A stretch of DNA of 64,000 nt from Blastomyces gilchristii SLH14081 (taxonomy: Eukaryota; Ascomycota; Eurotiomycetes; Onygenales; Ajellomycetaceae): positions 248,001 through 312,000 of the forward strand of contig NW_003101655.1 of NCBI RefSeq assembly GCF_000003855.2, read 5' to 3'. Made by a program: the position numbers and the translations under genes. Of the stretch, positions 59,069-64,000 are shown piece by piece; within the stretch, counting starts at the first letter, position 1; the number at the start of each line of letters is the position of its first letter. The notes beneath the pieces were generated by a model. It searched no databases, had not been told where the DNA came from, and saw only the letters and a list, made by a program, of their open reading frames with translations.

Positions 59069-59665
59069 GTGTGTGAATCCGAGATGTCTTCAAAGAAAGC
59101 GAAGGTTAAGCCCTTCGGGGAATGGAAGGAAAGTCAAACCGAGTAGACAAGTGGTATTTTGAAACCTTTGTTGTCCGTATGCATATATATGTATCTTATT
59201 ACTTAAACCATCTTTCCAAGACTCAAGAGTTTTAGTAGGCTCTACAGCTCAGCTATTTCATGTTTGATAAGGAACATATATCCTGCATAATTTATATATT
59301 AGCTTCAAGCTGCAATTTGAATGTATGGGAGGGACTGAATGCACCTATGGATGTTCGGTAAGAGGATATTAAACGATCTGAGAGTAAGTTGGAGATATCA
59401 ATAAAGCTTGAAATCAGCCAGGCTGTGGAAACTAACTAGTTAACCACACACTCCTTTAGACCTCGGGCAAGCGCTTTTCCCCGCAATGATCTTTGGCAAT
59501 ATACGCAGTACATCAAGAGAGTGTAGACTGAGCTTGGTCTAGAGCATCGTCTCTGACCTCCTCTGCAACTCTAATAATATATGCGAGCCATGCTTCTCAT
59601 CCCTTTGTCCCCTGCCGACTGAGTAGTACCTTAGAGAAAACCCACCATTCATTCCCTGACAAAAC
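59069..59665. other. Intergenic
   Basis: No gene seen; AT-rich around 59180-59300. Confidence 0.4.
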
Positions 59666-61132
59666 ATGTCATTATCCGTTGTGTGGCGCCATTCTGCAAA
59701 GCCAGAAACTTATGAAGAAGCACGTACTCAACGCCTGTTTAACCGCGCCATACCCAAAAGATATCCAGTAGCCATTGCATTCGCAAAAGCCGAGTCGGAC
59801 ATTGTTGACGCGGTAAAACTAGCTATTGAGAAAGGATGTCGAGTTTCAGTCCTCTCCGGCGGACATAGCTTTCCTGCCTGGAGCGTTCGCGATGATGCTA
59901 TGCTACTAGACCTTGGAAATTATTCGAATACCTCCTTTGACGAAGAGACGGGGGTTGTCAGCGTTTCTCCAAGCACGACCGCTCGGGCTTTGAATGAGTA
60001 CCTCACCGCGAGGGGTCGGATGTTCCAGGTTGGCCACTGTCCTGATGTAGGTATGGGGGGATTTCTTCTAGCGGGCGGGGTGGGCTGGAATTGCAATGTA
60101 TGCCTGGTTTCCCGGATATTATTCTTCATGGGGATGGACTGACTGGGTGGGAGCAGAACTGGGGCTGGTCATGCGAAAAAATACTCTCTATCGATGTGGT
60201 GACAGCTGGCGGGGCCCTAATTCGAGCAGACGCACGACAAAATAGCGACCTCTTTTGGGCTGCCAGAGGAGCGGGCCCTGGATTCCCTGGCGTTGTCACT
60301 CGATTTCACCTGCGGACTCGGCCGGCTATAAAAGAGGTGCGTTTATCGCGATATGTGTACGCGATGAAAGATTATCACGCTGCATTTTCATGGATACTGA
60401 AGGTATAAACTCTATTGATTGCACTGTAGCCCGATTCCATCCTTTGGAGCTCATTATATTGATATGAATTAGGTCCCATTTACTCCCGAAGACGGTATCG
60501 AAGCTATTGCCATTGGCAGCTATCCTCCAGGAGAAGAAGAGCCATGCCTTACAATTGCGCTTGTCGGCTTTGGCGAGGATAAGCATACTCTAGAGCAGGC
60601 ATTGCAGAAGGCCGAAGACTCCCGCCCACCCGGTGCATTAACTCATTCTGTCGGCACAGAAACAAGCCTCAGCGAATTACTGGAGAGTAAAGCCGATGCC
60701 TATCCACACGGACACAGGTATTATGTTGATAATGCCTATCTCAAAAACGATGCGGATGTCGTCGCCGTTCTCGCGCAAGCGTTCACGACATTACCTACCA
60801 AGACGTCCCAAGTGTTCTGGACGGGGATGAAGCCTTGCAGCAGACGACAGCTACCGGACATGGCCCTTAGCCTCCAATCCGATCACTTCTTCGCACTTTA
60901 CGGCATATGGAGTCATGAAAGTGAGGACTCAACATGTAAAGCCTGGGCCGGTGCTGTTATGAAGGGGATTGAACCACATTCTGTTGGAGCGTATGGGGGG
61001 GAGTTTGATTTTCAGGAACGGAGATCGGAGGTCTGGGGTATTGAGCAGACTAAGAAACTATCGGAAATTCAACGGCGATGGGATCCTGATGCTCGAATTT
61101 GTGGTTGCCTTGGGTTGGATGGGGCTTCGTGA
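59666..61132 (+). CDS. FAD-linked oxidoreductase, berberine-bridge-enzyme type
   Basis: Exons 59666-60097, 60157-60402 and 60473-61132 (introns of 59 and 70 nt), giving 445 aa. The FAD-binding type-4 domain covers about 30-215. His67 in SVLSGGHSFPAW and Cys125 in VGHCPDVGMGGF match the two residues that attach FAD covalently in this family. After the first intron comes NWGWSCEKILSIDVVTAGG, then FWAARGAGPGFPGVVTRFHL. The C-terminal BBE part ends RRWDPDARICGCLGLDGAS, a little earlier than usual, so slight truncation is possible. There is no signal peptide, unlike secreted relatives. Such enzymes oxidise sugars, alkaloids or polyketides, and they often sit in biosynthetic clusters; the substrate is unknown here. 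Confidence 0.88.
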
Positions 61133-61916
61133 TTCTTCTAAAATCGGGATATCTGCTATACTTCCGGAATATGGTTAGACGGAAAATCGAAAATCTCCCT
61201 TCTTTAAAAACGGAAGCCAAGTATCACCAAGAACAACAGGCGGCAGGATTCTCTTGTGATCTTGGTAGCGCAAATTAATGGTTGTTTTAAAACAGATAGC
61301 TTGTCCCGTTGACTGGTTATTATATTCTACATCTCGAAACCCCTCTTCGCCCTCACAGCTCGGGCGTCTTAGGAATGTAATACCATAACTCATCACAGAG
61401 ACAGTTTAGTTTTAATTGCTCTGTCGAGGCGCCAAAGCCTGATAGAGATCTTGCTGGGCGTTGTTTGTAAATGAATGGTGTCCCCCTATTTGACTTTATC
61501 TATTTGTTTATTTATATAATTTATTCATTGATATAACTTTCGGCATTCCCAGCAATAGCCGGCGAATGGCCCGTCCATGCCCGGCAGTTGGAATGCATAG
61601 CCGAGCTTCCCTCTCAACCCTCCCGACGCCATTCCGGCACTTAGTATTATTGTGGTCAGCAACTCTGCATCCCGGCGGATGTGTCTCGGCTGGCCTGGCT
61701 CACCCCCTTGATGTAGGCTGAGTAGTGTCCCGGCTTACATTTTAGATGCTTCAAGTTGATTACATGCGCGAACGGTAGACCGAATTGCGGACATATGTAT
61801 TCCCAGTGTGATACGGGGTGTCAATACCAACCTCACTTCCTTGTCTACTACCATTGTTGCTGGTATACGGAAACATCTTCTATCCCCCTCCTGAATATAT
61901 GAATATATATATGAAT
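61133..61916. other. Intergenic
   Basis: No gene seen between the oxidoreductase and the oxygenase. Confidence 0.4.
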
Positions 61917-63157
61917 ATGACAGCCCCCCTCCCCTTCTCCTCGATCCCAACCATCGACCTCTCCCTCGCCGACTCCCCCGCTACAAAGCCCGCCCTCCTC
62001 CAAAAACTCCACTACGCCCTCGTCTCCGTCGGGTTCCTCTACGTATCCAACCACGGCGTTCCAGAGAACGTCATCGCAGACCTCGCCAACGTGCTCCCGC
62101 AGCTGTTCAGTTTGCCCGAGGCGGCCAAAGATGAAATTGCATTGCGCAATTCGCCCCATTTCTTGGGATATAGTAGGGTAGGTACGGAGACGACGGGGGG
62201 AAAAGCTGATAGACGGGAGCAGGTGGAGTTTGCGACGGAGTTGGATGTCACGTATGGGCCCGGCAAGCCACTGTATGAACGATTGAGGGGGCTGAATCAG
62301 GTATTTATTTACCATACAACTTTCGGACGCTTATTTACTATATATGCCCCCCCCTCCCCCCCAATTTTTCTGCTCACAGAGATACATACATTGTTGAGCA
62401 TACTGATACTAACACAGAACAAAAAACAACCAACCAGTGGCCCTCCCGCCTCCCAACCGTAAAACCAATCGTCCAGTCCTATATCTCCCACCTAACCTCC
62501 TTAGGCGAGCGCTTCCTCCACCTCGTCGCCGAAGCCCTCGCCCTACCTCCCCAAACATTCCTCCCCTTCCTCTCCGACCAGCACCGCCTAAAACTAATCC
62601 GCTACCCGGGCACCACTGCTCCCACCGCCGATTCCGGCGAAACACCCACGCAAGGCGTCGGCCCGCACAAGGACTCCTCGGGCTGGTGGACGTTCCTCCT
62701 TCAAGCCTCCCCGCCCTCCGTGAAGGGGCTGCAGGCGCTGAATAAAGCCGGCGGCTGGATCGACGTTCCCTGCGTGCCGGGCACGTTCGTGGTGAATATC
62801 GGGCAGGCGTTTGAGGTTGTTACGAATGGGGTGTGCAAGGCCACGACGCACCGGGTGGTTATGGAACCTGGGTCGGCGGAGAGGTTTAGCGTGCCGTTTT
62901 TCCAGGGGGTGAGGGGGAATTTGACAAAGGAGGAGGCGCTGGGGAGGCTGAAGGAGTTTTGGGAGGTTGGTTTGTTGGGTGGTAGTGGTGGTGACGGGGG
63001 AGAGTCTGAGGAGGGGAGGGGGATTGATTCGCCGTTTTTGAGGGGGGAGTATGATACGTGGGGTGAGTCGCAGCTGAGGACGAAGGTAAGGAGTCACCGG
63101 GATGTTGGGAAAAGGTTTTATGGGGATGTTTTTGAGAGGTATGTTAATGATGATTGA
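61917..63157 (+). CDS. 2-oxoglutarate/Fe(II)-dependent oxygenase (isopenicillin N synthase-like)
   Basis: Exons 61917-62300 and 62438-63157 (137-nt intron, phase 0), giving 367 aa. The N-terminal DIOX_N block is IPTIDLSLADS and LVSVGFLYVSNHGVPENVI. The iron triad is His205 and Asp207 in GPHKDSSGWWTFL, and His266 in TTHRV; 2-oxoglutarate would bind through Arg277 and Ser279 in RFSVPFF. QASPPSVKGLQAL and WIDVPCVPGTFVVNIGQ fit the double-stranded beta helix. Two further in-frame ATGs at 61899 and 61911 exist; 61917 was chosen because it gives the family-like lead. A Gly/Glu-rich loop (GGSGGDGGESEEGRG) near residue 310 is a probable disordered insertion. Members hydroxylate, desaturate or close rings in secondary metabolites and hormones. 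The substrate is unknown. Confidence 0.9.
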
Positions 63158-63401
63158 GGGGGTTGGTTCAGAAAAGGGATATAAGTATTTAGATATATTA
63201 AATCCATTAATTTATGTCAATAATCGACGAATGCCTATTTAAGTATGTACTCAAGTCAGAGAGGAGTTCCTCCTCAATTTTATACAGCTGAAAATAAACC
63301 ATCCACAACTAAAGCGTACATCAGTATTATAGTTACTTGAAAGGTTAAAAAAAATCAAATGACTTTTCCCCAGCCTACTGAACTCAGCACCCACCCTCTC
63401 A

Positions 63402-64000
63402 TTACTTCCAAGCGTAACTCTTCGCCCTCTCTACAAACCCCTTCCAACTAGTCGGTTTCTGCTCCAACAGCGCAAGACTCTCACCCAAACTTGCGCCGCC
63501 AAAGTACCCGGGTCCCTCTAGCAGTTGATGGTTTTCCAAAACTTCCTGTGCGGCGTGCGGGGGCATGAAGGACTTGTATTGTTCAGGGGTAATCTGGACC
63601 GCCTTGGCTGGGTAGCCTGTTACTTCCGTGAATTCGGAGACGATGCGGCTTGGGGTGTAGTAGTCGGTAGCCTCGTAGATGTCTCTGCCGAGGGTGGCGG
63701 GGTATTTCTTCATGACGGCGGTCACGAATTTTCCTGGGGGTTGGTGTAATTTAGTTCTGATGTTGGATCGTTTCTCAATATTTAAGGAAACTAGAAGTAT
63801 AAACTCACCCGTATCACCAACAACATCGAACAGCGGGAACTGCGCCTTATCGCTCACGGGCATGTTCAACGTAAACACCCCATCGGGCCCCTTCCTCAAC
63901 GCGGTCTCAAAATTGCTCATAAAGTACCCCGGCAACACGAACGTGGCCGGCACCCCGATGGTCCGGATATACTTCTCAACATTTGCCTTGCTGTCGAAGT
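63402..64000 (-). CDS. NmrA-like NAD(P)-binding protein, 3' part
   Basis: The gene runs off the right edge, so the NAD(P)-binding N-terminus is missing. Visible exons are 63809-64000 and 63402-63733; the 75-nt intron 63734-63808 is divisible by three and stop-free, so an unspliced frame also reads through. Family blocks are YIRTIGVPATFVLPGYFMSN, FPLFDVVGDTGKFV across the splice, and ATDYYTPSRIVSEF, then FMPPHAAQEVLENHQLLEGP and WKGFVERAKSYAWK at the end. NmrA and relatives such as HSCARG are short-chain-reductase-fold proteins that sense NADP levels or act as reductases. Which of the two applies here cannot be told without the N-terminus. Confidence 0.85.
   Translation of the reverse strand, partial: FDSKANVEKYIRTIGVPATFVLPGYFMSNFETALRKGPDGVFTLNMPVSDKAQFPLFDVVGDTGEFILLVSLNIEKRSNIRTKLHQPPGKFVTAVMKKYPATLGRDIYEATDYYTPSRIVSEFTEVTGYPAKAVQITPEQYKSFMPPHAAQEVLENHQLLEGPGYFGGASLGESLALLEQKPTSWKGFVERAKSYAWK

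Overview
The window looks like nuclear DNA of a filamentous ascomycete, most likely Eurotiomycetes and probably Eurotiales (Aspergillus/Penicillium relatives). The evidence is short spliceosomal introns (41-167 nt, GT-AG with one probable GC-AG), a fungal gene set (sterol 24-C-methyltransferase, choline sulfatase, zuotin, HET and BTB proteins) and AT-rich, point-mutated retroelement blocks next to normal-GC gene space. The species cannot be named from the sequence alone.

Region 1 (1-15.7 kb) is a retroelement graveyard. In order: the 3' part of a Ty1/copia element (RT and RNase H), a degraded Ty3/gypsy chromovirus between two copies of an LTR end, a second and unrelated copia element, and, inside that copia, a 1,046-bp tRNA-derived SINE-like insertion with a 14-bp target duplication. 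The block is almost free of CpC/GpG and CpG, and comparing its two LTR ends shows C-to-T changes mainly at CpC and CpG. It ends in a normal-GC patch with no recognised gene, a 32-T run and an AT-rich stretch.

Region 2 (15.7-27 kb) is accessory: a BTB protein, an FMN-binding split-barrel protein, a broken unidentified gene, an SRPK-like kinase with a damaged N-terminus, a hydantoinase/oxoprolinase-DUF917 fusion and a small DUF427 protein.

Region 3 (27-51 kb) is mainly conserved metabolism and housekeeping: glycine decarboxylase P-protein, guanine deaminase, a flavin monooxygenase fused to a membrane domain, choline sulfatase, a 4-kb gene-free stretch, then zuotin and Mzm1 (divergent), splicing factor Slt11 and Erg6. 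GcvP, guanine deaminase and choline sulfatase serve one-carbon, purine and choline/sulfate catabolism. Zuotin acts at the ribosome, Mzm1 in complex III assembly, Slt11 in the spliceosome and Erg6 in ergosterol synthesis.

Region 4 (51-58 kb) holds three neighbouring pseudogenes (a HET protein, a membrane protein, a flavin monooxygenase), all broken by frameshifts and most by in-frame stops. Region 5 (58-64 kb) carries a MYND-finger protein, a BBE-type flavin oxidase, a 2-oxoglutarate/Fe(II) oxygenase and the 3' part of an NmrA-like gene running off the window. Exon boundaries were read by eye from splice sites and family alignment from memory; no database search was run.
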